DNA of 64,000 nucleotides from contig NZ_JBLEOY010000001.1 of assembly GCF_048541835.1 (NCBI RefSeq), positions 372,001-436,000 of the forward strand. Reading direction: 5' to 3'. How positions within the stretch are numbered: the stretch's first letter is position 1; every line of letters starts with the position of its first letter. Of the stretch, positions 1-7,490 are shown piece after piece. The DNA is from QIJE01 sp048541835 (GTDB lineage: Bacteria > SZUA-79 > Acidulodesulfobacterales > Acidulodesulfobacteraceae). A program made the translations under genes and the position numbers. The notes under the pieces were generated by a model. That model made no database searches. It was not told the origin of the DNA and worked only from the letters and a program-made list of their open reading frames with translations.

Positions 1-9
1 ATTTTTACG

Positions 10-243
10 TTATTTTTTCACGTAAACTATATATTCCGGAGGATTTACTTCATAAGACAGGAATTCATGCCCCATTTTTCTGCAGTAGCTTTTTAAATCT
101 TCGATAATGCCCTCATCCGAGGATATAACCTTTAGGACGGAGGCATCGGGTATATTTTTGAACTCCTCCGTAACTTTTACAATCGGCATCGGGCAGGACA
201 GGCCGAAAGTGTCAAGCTCATAATCATACTTAATGTCATTCAT
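10..243 (-). CDS. tusA: TusA-like sulfur carrier protein
   Basis: 77-residue protein of the TusA/SirA family. These small cytosolic proteins carry a persulfide on a conserved Cys and pass sulfur to tRNA thiolation, molybdopterin or sulfur-oxidation/reduction enzymes. The signature Cys-Pro-x-Pro is present at the start of helix 1 (GLSCPMPIVK, about residues 15-24), and the length is typical. It is the last gene visible after nifS-like and nifU on the same strand, with a 55-nt gap to nifU, so it may be co-transcribed with them and take sulfur from that desulfurase. A second TusA gene lies at 48218-48451. The family is clear; the acceptor pathway is not. The ATG at 243 follows an AGGAGGG-like ribosome binding site. 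Confidence 0.9.
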   Translation of the reverse strand: MNDIKYDYELDTFGLSCPMPIVKVTEEFKNIPDASVLKVISSDEGIIEDLKSYCRKMGHEFLSYEVNPPEYIVYVKK

Positions 244-298
244 AGATGCAACCCTCCTTTTTTAATGATTGACCATCCATTCATGCTAATATAATACA

Positions 299-745
299 TT
301 AGGCATGTTCTGACAAATCATGCCCATCTTCGTCGTGTTCCGGCGTTTCCACCTTACCTATGGGTCCCTTACCCTCCTTCCTCGCCCTGTAATCCTCTAT
401 GGCAAGATGAAGTGCATCGGCGGCAAGGTTAGAGCAGTGCATCTTGACCGGAGGCAATCCGTCTAAAGCCTCTGCTACAGCCGCATTAGACACTCTTTCA
501 GCATCTTCGAGCGTCTTTCCCTTGACAAGTTCCGTTACCATAGAGCTAGTCGCTATAGCAGCTCCGCAACCAAATGTTTTAAACTTAACGTCGTCTATTT
601 TATCGTCTTTAACCTTTATATATATTTTCATTATGTCGCCGCAGGTCGGGTTTCCCAGCTCTCCTACACCGTCGGCGTCTTCAATCTCTCCCACATTTCT
701 TGGATTTTGAAAATGCTCCATAACTTTTTCTGAATATACTGGCAT
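299..745 (-). CDS. nifU: Fe-S cluster scaffold protein NifU/IscU
   Basis: 148-residue U-type scaffold on which [2Fe-2S] and [4Fe-4S] clusters are assembled from desulfurase-derived sulfur. The three ligand cysteines are visible in NPTCGD, TFGCGAAI and KMHCSNLA, with the conserved Asp in the first motif. It is the short form with only the N-terminal domain: the C-terminal [2Fe-2S] and Nfu domains of nitrogenase-type NifU are absent. The acidic, histidine-containing tail after about residue 128 is less conserved. It lies 22 nt after the nifS-like gene and before tusA, as expected for a sulfur-mobilisation operon. No nitrogenase genes are in the window, so a housekeeping role is more likely than nitrogen fixation. 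Confidence 0.93.
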   Translation of the reverse strand: MPVYSEKVMEHFQNPRNVGEIEDADGVGELGNPTCGDIMKIYIKVKDDKIDDVKFKTFGCGAAIATSSMVTELVKGKTLEDAERVSNAAVAEALDGLPPVKMHCSNLAADALHLAIEDYRARKEGKGPIGKVETPEHDEDGHDLSEHA

Positions 746-767
746 AATATTTTACCTCCGGATTCTT

Positions 768-1946
768 TTATTTGTTATTTCTATTTGTATTATATAACGG
801 TGACATCTGCCTCAATTTTTTGACTATCGGAGGCAGCTCCTTAACAAAATATTCGGCATCTTCAAGTGTATTGTCCTCGCCTAAAGATATGAGCAGCGAA
901 CCTTGCGCAAGCGCCGGGTCAACCCCTATAGCATTTAGCACGTGAGACGATTTTAAAATCTTAGACGTGCAGGCGGAACCGCTTGCCGTCATAATTCCGT
1001 TGTTATTGAGCCACATGAGCATGGACTCTCCCTCGATATATTTGACTACGAAGTTTAAATTATTCGGAAGCCTATGCTCCGGATGACCGTTTAAATATAC
1101 CTCGTCAAGACTACCGAGTACCCCGTCTTTAATTGCTTTTTGAATGGGCAGAAGATGTGCCGTTCTGTCTTTAAGCTCTTTTTTTGCAAGCTCGCATGCA
1201 ACGCCTACTCCGGCTATGGCGGGGACGTTCTCCGTACCCGCTCTTCTTCCAAACTCCTGAATACCGCCATCTATTAGGGGCATTATGCGAATGCCTTTTT
1301 TGAGGTAAAAAAGCCCCGTCCCTTTCGGTCCGTAAAACCTGTGCGGTGAAGCGGAAAGCATATCCACACCCATGTCTTTCACGTCCGTTTCTATAAAGCC
1401 GCAGGACGTGTTGGCATCGGCATGCATGTATGCAGCAGAATTTTCGTGAACTATTTTGGAAATTTCTTTAATATCCTGAATGGTGCCGATTTCGTTTGAG
1501 GCGTGCGTTATACTGACAAGTATCGTATCTTTTCTCAGCGCATTTTTTACATCCCCCGGATCAACCGAACCATATTTATCCACGGAAACTTCACTAAATT
1601 CGAAACCGAGCCTTGACAGGGATTTAATGGCATTTAAAACGCTAAAATGCTCTATTTTAGAAACGATTATATGTTTGCCTTTATCCATTCTGGCAAAAGC
1701 CGTTCCTTTAATCGCTAAATTATTAGACTCCGAACCGCTTCCGGTAAATATTACCTCGTTAATAGCTGCGTTCAAAAGCTCCGCAGACTGATTTCTCGCC
1801 TTGCCGAGCGTCTCCCTTGGCTCGTCTCCGAGCGCATGAATACTCTGGGGATTGCCGTATTCGTCAATAAAAAACGACTCCATAGCCTCTTTAACTTCCG
1901 GCCTCATCCTCGTTGCTGCAAAATGGTCGAAATTTCTTATTTTCAC
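768..1946 (-). CDS. nifS: Cysteine desulfurase homologue (NifS/IscS family) with altered PLP pocket
   Basis: 392-residue class V PLP-fold protein, normal length for NifS/IscS. The mobile catalytic Cys is in SGSACTS (C326), followed by the usual SHVLNAIG, and GGIQEFGRRAGTENVPAI matches the family. The PLP pocket deviates. At the Schiff-base lysine motif (usually S-x-H-K before x-Y-G-P-K-G) the sequence is SPHRFYGPKG, so R203 replaces Lys. The Asp-x-x-Gln segment reads DANTSCG instead of DAVQAVG, and the N-terminal AATT is AATR. The codon is AGG and the frame is intact, so this is not a frameshift. Start is GTG with GGAGG 5 nt upstream. Genes nifU and tusA follow. Fold and context say desulfurase; the mechanism is uncertain because the usual lysine is missing. 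Confidence 0.85.
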   Translation of the reverse strand: MKIRNFDHFAATRMRPEVKEAMESFFIDEYGNPQSIHALGDEPRETLGKARNQSAELLNAAINEVIFTGSGSESNNLAIKGTAFARMDKGKHIIVSKIEHFSVLNAIKSLSRLGFEFSEVSVDKYGSVDPGDVKNALRKDTILVSITHASNEIGTIQDIKEISKIVHENSAAYMHADANTSCGFIETDVKDMGVDMLSASPHRFYGPKGTGLFYLKKGIRIMPLIDGGIQEFGRRAGTENVPAIAGVGVACELAKKELKDRTAHLLPIQKAIKDGVLGSLDEVYLNGHPEHRLPNNLNFVVKYIEGESMLMWLNNNGIMTASGSACTSKILKSSHVLNAIGVDPALAQGSLLISLGEDNTLEDAEYFVKELPPIVKKLRQMSPLYNTNRNNK

Positions 1947-2029
1947 CCTTGCCTCCCAATCTAAAATAGACTAACGCTTATTATCCCTTCTTATTTTTAT
2001 TATTTTGTTATTATCATCGCCGTATTACA

Positions 2030-2054
2030 TAGTAAAGTAAAACATACTTTACTA
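2030..2054. promoter_or_regulatory. 25-bp inverted repeat upstream of nifS-nifU-tusA, candidate operator
   Basis: Perfect 10-bp inverted repeat TAGTAAAGTA / TACTTTACTA with a 5-nt spacer, 84 bp upstream of the nifS start. A -35-like TTGACT lies at 2064-2059 on the minus strand, so the repeat covers the place where a -10 box should be; the hexamer there (TTTACT) is a poor -10. The layout fits a dimeric regulator controlling sulfur mobilisation. The regulator is unknown; the sequence does not obviously match the IscR consensus. Confidence 0.5.
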
Positions 2055-2110
2055 AATTAGTCAAGTATTATTGGAAAAAAATTTACGTGAAAATTAATTG
2101 TGTAATATAA

Positions 2111-2186
2111 AAAATATCCGATTTTTTTTCTGCAACATAAGGCAATCTATTCATGATTGCTATGCGGAAAATCAATCGGATATTTT
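2111..2186 (-). terminator. Long interrupted hairpin after the cytochrome c gene, probable terminator
   Basis: A perfect 13-bp outer stem (AAAATATCCGATT at 2111-2123 with AATCGGATATTTT at 2174-2186) encloses a second stem (TTCTGCA / TGCGGAA, one G-T wobble) and an inner stem GCAATC / GATTGC around a 7-nt loop. It starts 21 nt after the cytochrome stop codon, and T-rich runs follow the outer stem on both strands, as in an AT-rich intrinsic terminator. A small mobile repeat remnant is an alternative reading. Confidence 0.6.
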
Positions 2187-2207
2187 TTTCTTTTTCTTTT
2201 AATATTA

Positions 2208-2597
2208 TTACTTTAACGAATTCAAATAAGACGCAAGATATAATAATTCTTTTTTAGAAAGCATTTTGTGGTCCGGCATAATCGCCATATATGATTTGCC
2301 GTTAACCTTTACTATGGAACCCGGTTTAAAATGCTTTGAAGGTGTTGCAATCTGAACTTCAAGCCATTTAATAGAGTGATTCGCCAAACCTTCTTTGGAA
2401 AGATTCGGACCTATATTGCCGCCCTTTTTCCCTATGGCATGACATGCAAAGCAATCAATGCCCGCTTTATGCGAATAAATGAGTTCGTTGCCCAGTTGCG
2501 CTGCGGACAGTTTAACCGGAGCCGTAACGGCATGAACGGTAATATAACCTAAAACTATAACAAGAACGATAAAAATAACTATAAATCCTGTTTTCAT
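2208..2597 (-). CDS. Small monohaem cytochrome c, membrane-anchored or periplasmic
   Basis: 129 residues. An N-terminal hydrophobic segment (about residues 4-26) acts as signal peptide or anchor, followed by one haem-binding CxxCH (CFACH, about residues 49-53). A Met in YMAIMPDHKML is the likely distal ligand, and the C-terminal helix ends LYLASYLNSLK, typical of class I cytochromes c that carry electrons between periplasmic complexes. It is a single-gene unit with its own promoter (2660-2689) and a hairpin after the stop. The redox partner cannot be told from the neighbours; apt upstream is unrelated. Confidence 0.85.
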   Translation of the reverse strand: MKTGFIVIFIVLVIVLGYITVHAVTAPVKLSAAQLGNELIYSHKAGIDCFACHAIGKKGGNIGPNLSKEGLANHSIKWLEVQIATPSKHFKPGSIVKVNGKSYMAIMPDHKMLSKKELLYLASYLNSLK

Positions 2598-2659
2598 AAT
2601 CCCCCCTCTTAAATTAATTTAAATTTACTTAATAATTATCGGTTTAGGCATTAACTTAT

Positions 2660-2689
2660 AATATAATTAAGCATACAGTATGCGGTCAA
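2660..2689 (-). promoter_or_regulatory. Promoter of the cytochrome c gene with a dyad in the spacer
   Basis: Minus-strand -35 TTGACC (2689-2684) and -10 TATATT (2665-2660) are 18 nt apart. The perfect dyad GCATAC-A-GTATGC (2671-2683) fills the spacer right next to the -35 box, where a repressor or a MerR-type regulator would act. The start codon is about 55 nt downstream of the predicted transcription start. Confidence 0.5.
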
Positions 2690-2694
2690 TTATG

Positions 2695-3222
2695 TCAGTA
2701 ATCAAATTTTAGCAAAGAATTAATACCGTAAGGCTTTAACTTTTCTCTGCCTTTTAAAAATGATAGTTCCGCCAAAAAAACGGTGTCCACGACCTCTGCA
2801 CCGAATTCCGTTATAAGATTGATAGTGGCAAGCGCCGTCCCGCCGGTTGCAAGAACATCATCCGCTATTATAACCCTATCGCCTTTTTTTAGTGCATCTT
2901 TGTGAATTTCGAGGGTTGCACTTCCGTATTCAAGGTCGTAACTGGAAGAACTGCACTCATAAGGGAGCTTCCCTGGTTTTCTGACCATTATCACTCCGGC
3001 GCCGAGTCTATAGGCAAGTGCAGTTCCTATTACGAACCCCCTAGCCTCTATGCAAACGACATAATTAATATTTTCACATATATAACCGTTGACTAAACCG
3101 TCCACTGCAAACGCGAAAGCCTTCGGATTTGCGAGAAGCGGGGTTATATCCTTGAAATTAATTCCCTTTTTCGGAAAATCCGGAATTTCCCTTATAAACT
3201 CTTTTAAGTCAGATATTGTCAT
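2695..3222 (-). CDS. apt: Adenine phosphoribosyltransferase
   Basis: 175-residue type I phosphoribosyltransferase that salvages adenine with PRPP to AMP in the cytosol. FPKKGINFKDITPLL near the N-terminus and the PRPP-binding loop VIIADDVLATGGTA (about residues 117-130) are diagnostic, with EARGFVIG and RKPGKLP also conserved. Length is normal. It appears to be a single-gene unit behind a consensus sigma-70 promoter (3269-3297). ATG at 3222 is preceded by GGAGG at 10 nt. Confidence 0.96.
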   Translation of the reverse strand: MTISDLKEFIREIPDFPKKGINFKDITPLLANPKAFAFAVDGLVNGYICENINYVVCIEARGFVIGTALAYRLGAGVIMVRKPGKLPYECSSSSYDLEYGSATLEIHKDALKKGDRVIIADDVLATGGTALATINLITEFGAEVVDTVFLAELSFLKGREKLKPYGINSLLKFDY

Positions 3223-3268
3223 GTTGCCGCAGCCTCCATATTGCTTTGATTTTTTTTCTTAATTGTAA

Positions 3269-3297
3269 ATTATAAAATAGTTGTTATTTTATGTCAA
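3269..3297 (-). promoter_or_regulatory. Consensus sigma-70 promoter of apt
   Basis: Perfect -35 TTGACA (3297-3292) and perfect -10 TATAAT (3274-3269) on the minus strand with a 17-nt spacer. The predicted start is near 3262, giving a leader of about 40 nt that carries the GGAGG ribosome binding site. Confidence 0.85.
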
Positions 3298-3316
3298 TAA
3301 TACATCTTTAGGAAAG

Positions 3317-4099
3317 CTATTTATAAAGCCCCAGCCTTAGCTTAATCACTCCGAAAAATGCCTCAAAAATAATACTGTTGGACATTTTAGATTTGCCCAT
3401 AGTCCTTTCGTAAAATATTATGGGGTATTCGGTAAAGCTGCAACCTGTCCCCCTTATCATTCTATATTTCATTTCTATCTGAAAAGCATAGCCCCTTGAG
3501 TGTACACCGCTTAAATTAATCTTTTTAAGACAGTTTACGTCGTACATATTGAAACCGCCGGTTAAATCGTCTACTTTAACACCCGTAACAAACGAGGCAT
3601 AAATATTTGCAAAATATGAAATTAAAAGCCTCTTCATGCTCCAATTTATTATCCTTATCCCCCCCCTATACCTCGAACCTACTACCATTCCGCACTTCTT
3701 GGTATTCATAAGCCTTATAAAACCGATAATCTCCGCAGGGTCATGAGAAAAGTCGCAATCCATTGTAATCACGTAATCGAAACCATTGGATACGGCAAAC
3801 CTGAATGCCGCGACATAAGCGGTTCCGAGTCCCATTTTCTCCTCCCGTTCAATAAGGAATAGACTGTGTTTATACTCCGACGGCAATGCTTCGCCGGTCA
3901 TTCCGTCGTTTTTTCCGTTCATAAATTCCCTGACTATCTCACGCGTCCCGTCCGGCGAGTTGTCATCTGTTATGACAAGGCTTATTCCTATGCCGAACTC
4001 TTTTACGACCTCATCATCGTTCAAGCGTAAGACCGATTTTATCATTCTTTCGATATTGTCTCTTTCATTATATGTGGGAATAGCTATGAGTATTTTCAT
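3317..4099 (-). CDS. GT2 polyprenol monophosphomannose synthase-like glycosyltransferase
   Basis: 260 residues with the dolichol-phosphate mannose synthase fold of family GT2: IPTYNERDNIE at the N-terminus, TDDNSPDGT, the catalytic-metal motif MDCDFSHDP and VVGSRYRGG. Such enzymes move a sugar from a nucleotide donor to undecaprenyl (polyprenyl) phosphate on the cytosolic face of the inner membrane. There is no C-terminal membrane domain. Its ATG overlaps the stop of the upstream GT39 gene (TGATG), so the two are translationally coupled and probably form a lipid-linked sugar donor/acceptor pair, like ArnC with ArnT. The sugar is unknown. Confidence 0.85.
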   Translation of the reverse strand: MKILIAIPTYNERDNIERMIKSVLRLNDDEVVKEFGIGISLVITDDNSPDGTREIVREFMNGKNDGMTGEALPSEYKHSLFLIEREEKMGLGTAYVAAFRFAVSNGFDYVITMDCDFSHDPAEIIGFIRLMNTKKCGMVVGSRYRGGIRIINWSMKRLLISYFANIYASFVTGVKVDDLTGGFNMYDVNCLKKINLSGVHSRGYAFQIEMKYRMIRGTGCSFTEYPIIFYERTMGKSKMSNSIIFEAFFGVIKLRLGLYK

Positions 4100-5835
4100 C
4101 AATACGTTCTACTTTTAGACGTTAATTGTTTAATACTTTTTTTCGCATTAAAATCTTTCATTAAATACAGATAATAAACCCTTATCAACCTGAGATTAAT
4201 GTAAATATCAAGTCTCCCTATTTTTTTTATGGATTTAAAGTCTTTTTCGTAAACATCTGTCGGATTTATCATATATTTGTTATCCATTATGAAAATAGCA
4301 TTTTCTCCATTGATTTTATTCAAATTCTGCCATAAATCATACTGATTTAAAAAATCTGATATATTGTAAATATTTACTGCCGGCTTATAATCTCCGTAAT
4401 ATACGAGTTCATCGGCAATAGCATAATGATGAGTCAAAATAAAGAGCGGACTATACGTTGTTTTATAACCCTTATAAACCATGTTCAAATATTTGGCGCT
4501 CTTTTTCCATCCGAACAAGTCGTCCGTTATATTCGCAGTTTTGGGTTTTCCAGGAATATGCGGTATCAATGCAAATACTCCGCCCTTTTTAAGCTGCTTT
4601 TCCTTATCTATATATTTTATGATTTTCCCAACGGGTATAGAATTGTAATATATCTGATTATATAAAACGAAAAATAGAAAAAAACCGAAAAATATCGAAA
4701 AATATATGTAATACTTTAGTAAAAAGTTTTTCTTTTTAATAAGTAAATCCGCCGTGTATCCCATAATAGGAAATGCCGCCAGATAGCCGATATCCGGCCA
4801 GTGAACGAGCGTCCTATGGGAATAACCGTTTACGATAAAAAATAATAAAATCGGCAAGGATAAAGAAACGGAATATAAAAAACCTTCGCGTATATCTTGA
4901 AAATTAGCAGAAAAAGAGGAGTCGGAATCAAATTTAAGCCTTTTTTTGCCCAGAATAAGCCTTAACGAATATGCGAATACCCCTATTAAATATATATATA
5001 TGAACGGAGTAATTACTAAAAACTGCCCCGCCCACCCATCAATAAACAGGGGGAAACCCGGATTAGGATGTGAAAAACCGTGAAAAAGTTGAAATTTAAA
5101 CGATATGAAATTATGCATAAAATTCCAGTATATTACGGGAGAAAAAACAAGCAGGGCAATGCCGAGAGCCGCATAAGGATAAAACGTTTTTAATAAACCC
5201 CTGTGTTTTTTAGAAAAGATCAAATATAATAAAACTGAGACAGGGATCAAGGCGGCAGTATATTTGCTTAAAAACGCAAGACCCAGAAACAGACCGGAAA
5301 GTATCCAGAACAGATTAAATCCCAACCCCCTATTCTTGTATTCGACCGCTTTATAAAACGATATTAAAAAACATAAATAGAAAAATAAGAGGGAGGCATC
5401 CGGCAATATCATGACTGATAAAACCGAATTGAATATCAATGCCGATAAGAAGAACAAAAAAGCGAAAAAAGATGCCCTTTTGCTTTTAAAAAGCACCTGC
5501 GACAGATAATATATCAAAAAACCGTCGAAGAAAGACATAACAACGGCCCCGAGTCTGACGCTAAGTTCGCTTTTTCCAAAAACTCCGGTAAAAATATAAA
5601 TAATGTAGCTTACTAACGGCGCATCGTCAAGATAACCGAGAGACTGCTTCAGCGACCATACGTAATAGTGTGCCTCGTCGTTTCCAAAATTAAGAGTAGA
5701 TGCAAGATGAACGTGGACTATAAAGACAAGTATGGATAATACGGCAACATAAATCTCATATTTATATTTGTCGTATATATTCCCGTAAACAGATCCGATA
5801 TTGTCAGTTATATTATTATTTATTATATGCTTCAA
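4099..5835 (-). CDS. GT39-family (ArnT/PMT-like) integral membrane glycosyltransferase
   Basis: 578 residues with about ten or more hydrophobic segments, then a C-terminal soluble part after about residue 400. The first periplasmic loop has the acidic catalytic motif of GT-C enzymes (GNDEAHYYVW, about residues 52-61) and GYLDDAPLVSYI, matching PMT_2/ArnT-like proteins. These transfer a sugar from polyprenyl phosphate to lipid A, protein or another acceptor in the periplasm. Start TTG at 5835 has AAGGG 5 nt upstream and overlaps the kinase gene by 20 nt. The GT2 gene that follows probably makes the lipid-linked donor. The acceptor is unknown. Confidence 0.82.
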   Translation of the reverse strand: MKHIINNNITDNIGSVYGNIYDKYKYEIYVAVLSILVFIVHVHLASTLNFGNDEAHYYVWSLKQSLGYLDDAPLVSYIIYIFTGVFGKSELSVRLGAVVMSFFDGFLIYYLSQVLFKSKRASFFAFLFFLSALIFNSVLSVMILPDASLLFFYLCFLISFYKAVEYKNRGLGFNLFWILSGLFLGLAFLSKYTAALIPVSVLLYLIFSKKHRGLLKTFYPYAALGIALLVFSPVIYWNFMHNFISFKFQLFHGFSHPNPGFPLFIDGWAGQFLVITPFIYIYLIGVFAYSLRLILGKKRLKFDSDSSFSANFQDIREGFLYSVSLSLPILLFFIVNGYSHRTLVHWPDIGYLAAFPIMGYTADLLIKKKNFLLKYYIYFSIFFGFFLFFVLYNQIYYNSIPVGKIIKYIDKEKQLKKGGVFALIPHIPGKPKTANITDDLFGWKKSAKYLNMVYKGYKTTYSPLFILTHHYAIADELVYYGDYKPAVNIYNISDFLNQYDLWQNLNKINGENAIFIMDNKYMINPTDVYEKDFKSIKKIGRLDIYINLRLIRVYYLYLMKDFNAKKSIKQLTSKSRTY

Positions 5836-7486
5836 TTATACCCTTCATTACCGCGTTAAATCTTTCTCCAAGCTCAAGCGATGCGTCTACTGTTATTAAC
5901 AACGGACGGTCATCGTTTACAGACTCTGCTATCCCACTTTTAGCCCCATATATTTCACACTCGCTATTCAAGGGTTCCTCTAAAATCCTTTTTTGATTAA
6001 GATAAATACGGACGTCAGCCTCTGAATAATCTTTTTCCGCCGTAGCATTATCCGGCTCAAACCTATTGGTTAGTCTACTCAATATGATTTTCTCTCTGTC
6101 ATTGTATATTTTAGAATATACGAATATAAAAATACAGTCTTTTTTTTCGAAACTCTTTATTATTTTTTCTCTGTGCGCCCGCTTTAAAAACGTTGCATCG
6201 AATATAATGCTTTTTCCGGACTCGAACCATCTCAAGCCTTCTTCAATCATAGACCGATAAACGCGTTCGCTCGCGCGCCTACCATATTTGAATATATTAT
6301 CTGTAAAACCGTAAATATCGCACCTCATCTCATCGGACGATAAAACCTGCGCGTAAAAATAGCGAGAGAGAAGGCTCGAGAGCGAAGATTTGCCGCTGCC
6401 GGAAAGACCGCAGTTTAGTATCACCGTCGGTTTTTTTAAAAGCTTGCAATAAAACCCGGCCAAATTAAAATACTTTAAGGCATCACTCGATTTATCGGAT
6501 AAAAGGGCTATTTTCGTCCTGACTACGGCCCTGTAAGTCTTAAAAAACGGAATAACCGTCGGTTCGTATACTTCATAACCGGCTATAAACTTCTTATAAT
6601 TAAAACATTTTTTATAATAGTCTAAAAAAACCGAAGATTCATAAAAAAAACCGTTATTTTCAAAATCCATAAGCAAAAAGGCAATATCCAAATATAGATC
6701 CTGATTCCTGTACCGTTCGTCAAATTCTACGCAGTCCATTAAGCATATACCGTTGACTCTTCCGGCATCTATTACGGCAACATGCTCCATCCTTAAATCG
6801 CCGTGAACGTCTTTTATAAAACCGTTTTCTATCCTCGATTTAATAAATTCGCCGAACATTTTACTCTGCAAGAAACCGTTACAAACAGATTTTATATCGT
6901 CTAATTTAGGGATAAAGACGCCGGCTTTAACGAATCCTTCTAATGCTCGAAAATTATCGCCCCAGTTTTCTTTGTAAACCTCTATACCGCCGAAACCCGA
7001 AATTCTTTTCGACGTTACCGCGCTTTCATGAAACAGGTATATTCTTTTTGCAACCCTTTTTAAAATGCCATCTATTTTATCGGCAGTCAAACCTTCATTC
7101 TTTACGATATTACTTAAAAAATTCTTTGAATTTACCAGATTCATTCTTACAAAAACATCTTTTAATACTCCACCCTTAAAACCAATGAAAAACTTACCCT
7201 TTTTTTGCCTCAACTCTTGTAAATCTAAATAAACGCCGGAACATGCCCTCCTATTTAAGGAAAGCTCCTTTCTTGCGTAAAAAATCCTCTTCTCAAGCGA
7301 AGTATAATCGACAAAACCGTAATCCACCGGTTTTTTTTGTTTGTAAACAAATTTTGAGGTTAAAAAAATACGGGATATATGCGTTTCTATTATACCGACG
7401 GTATCCGGCGGAACATATTCGTTTATCGACCCTATATTCCCGTCTTCACCGGATCGGCGGAGAGAGGCACAGCGGCTATTATGCAT
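5816..7486 (-). CDS. Two-domain APH-like phosphotransferase / P-loop kinase
   Basis: 556 residues. The N-terminal half (about 30-340) is an aminoglycoside-phosphotransferase-like kinase fold with catalytic HGDLRMEHV (228-236) and a metal-binding Asp in LMDCVEFD (249-256). The C-terminal half is a P-loop kinase with Walker A GLSGSGKSS (360-368). This matches the COG2187 plus COG0645 architecture of unknown substrate found in many proteobacteria. It sits between rpoS (4 nt away) and the two membrane-sugar glycosyltransferase genes, so a sugar or nucleotide-sugar precursor is a possible substrate, but that is inference from context. Antibiotic resistance should not be assumed from the fold. Confidence 0.8.
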   Translation of the reverse strand: MHNSRCASLRRSGEDGNIGSINEYVPPDTVGIIETHISRIFLTSKFVYKQKKPVDYGFVDYTSLEKRIFYARKELSLNRRACSGVYLDLQELRQKKGKFFIGFKGGVLKDVFVRMNLVNSKNFLSNIVKNEGLTADKIDGILKRVAKRIYLFHESAVTSKRISGFGGIEVYKENWGDNFRALEGFVKAGVFIPKLDDIKSVCNGFLQSKMFGEFIKSRIENGFIKDVHGDLRMEHVAVIDAGRVNGICLMDCVEFDERYRNQDLYLDIAFLLMDFENNGFFYESSVFLDYYKKCFNYKKFIAGYEVYEPTVIPFFKTYRAVVRTKIALLSDKSSDALKYFNLAGFYCKLLKKPTVILNCGLSGSGKSSLSSLLSRYFYAQVLSSDEMRCDIYGFTDNIFKYGRRASERVYRSMIEEGLRWFESGKSIIFDATFLKRAHREKIIKSFEKKDCIFIFVYSKIYNDREKIILSRLTNRFEPDNATAEKDYSEADVRIYLNQKRILEEPLNSECEIYGAKSGIAESVNDDRPLLITVDASLELGERFNAVMKGIIEAYNK

Positions 7487-7490
7487 TAGT

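Noticed and set aside
5816..7486. Aminoglycoside resistance gene
   Set aside because: The APH-like fold is joined to a P-loop kinase in the COG2187/COG0645 architecture, which is chromosomal and not known as a resistance determinant.
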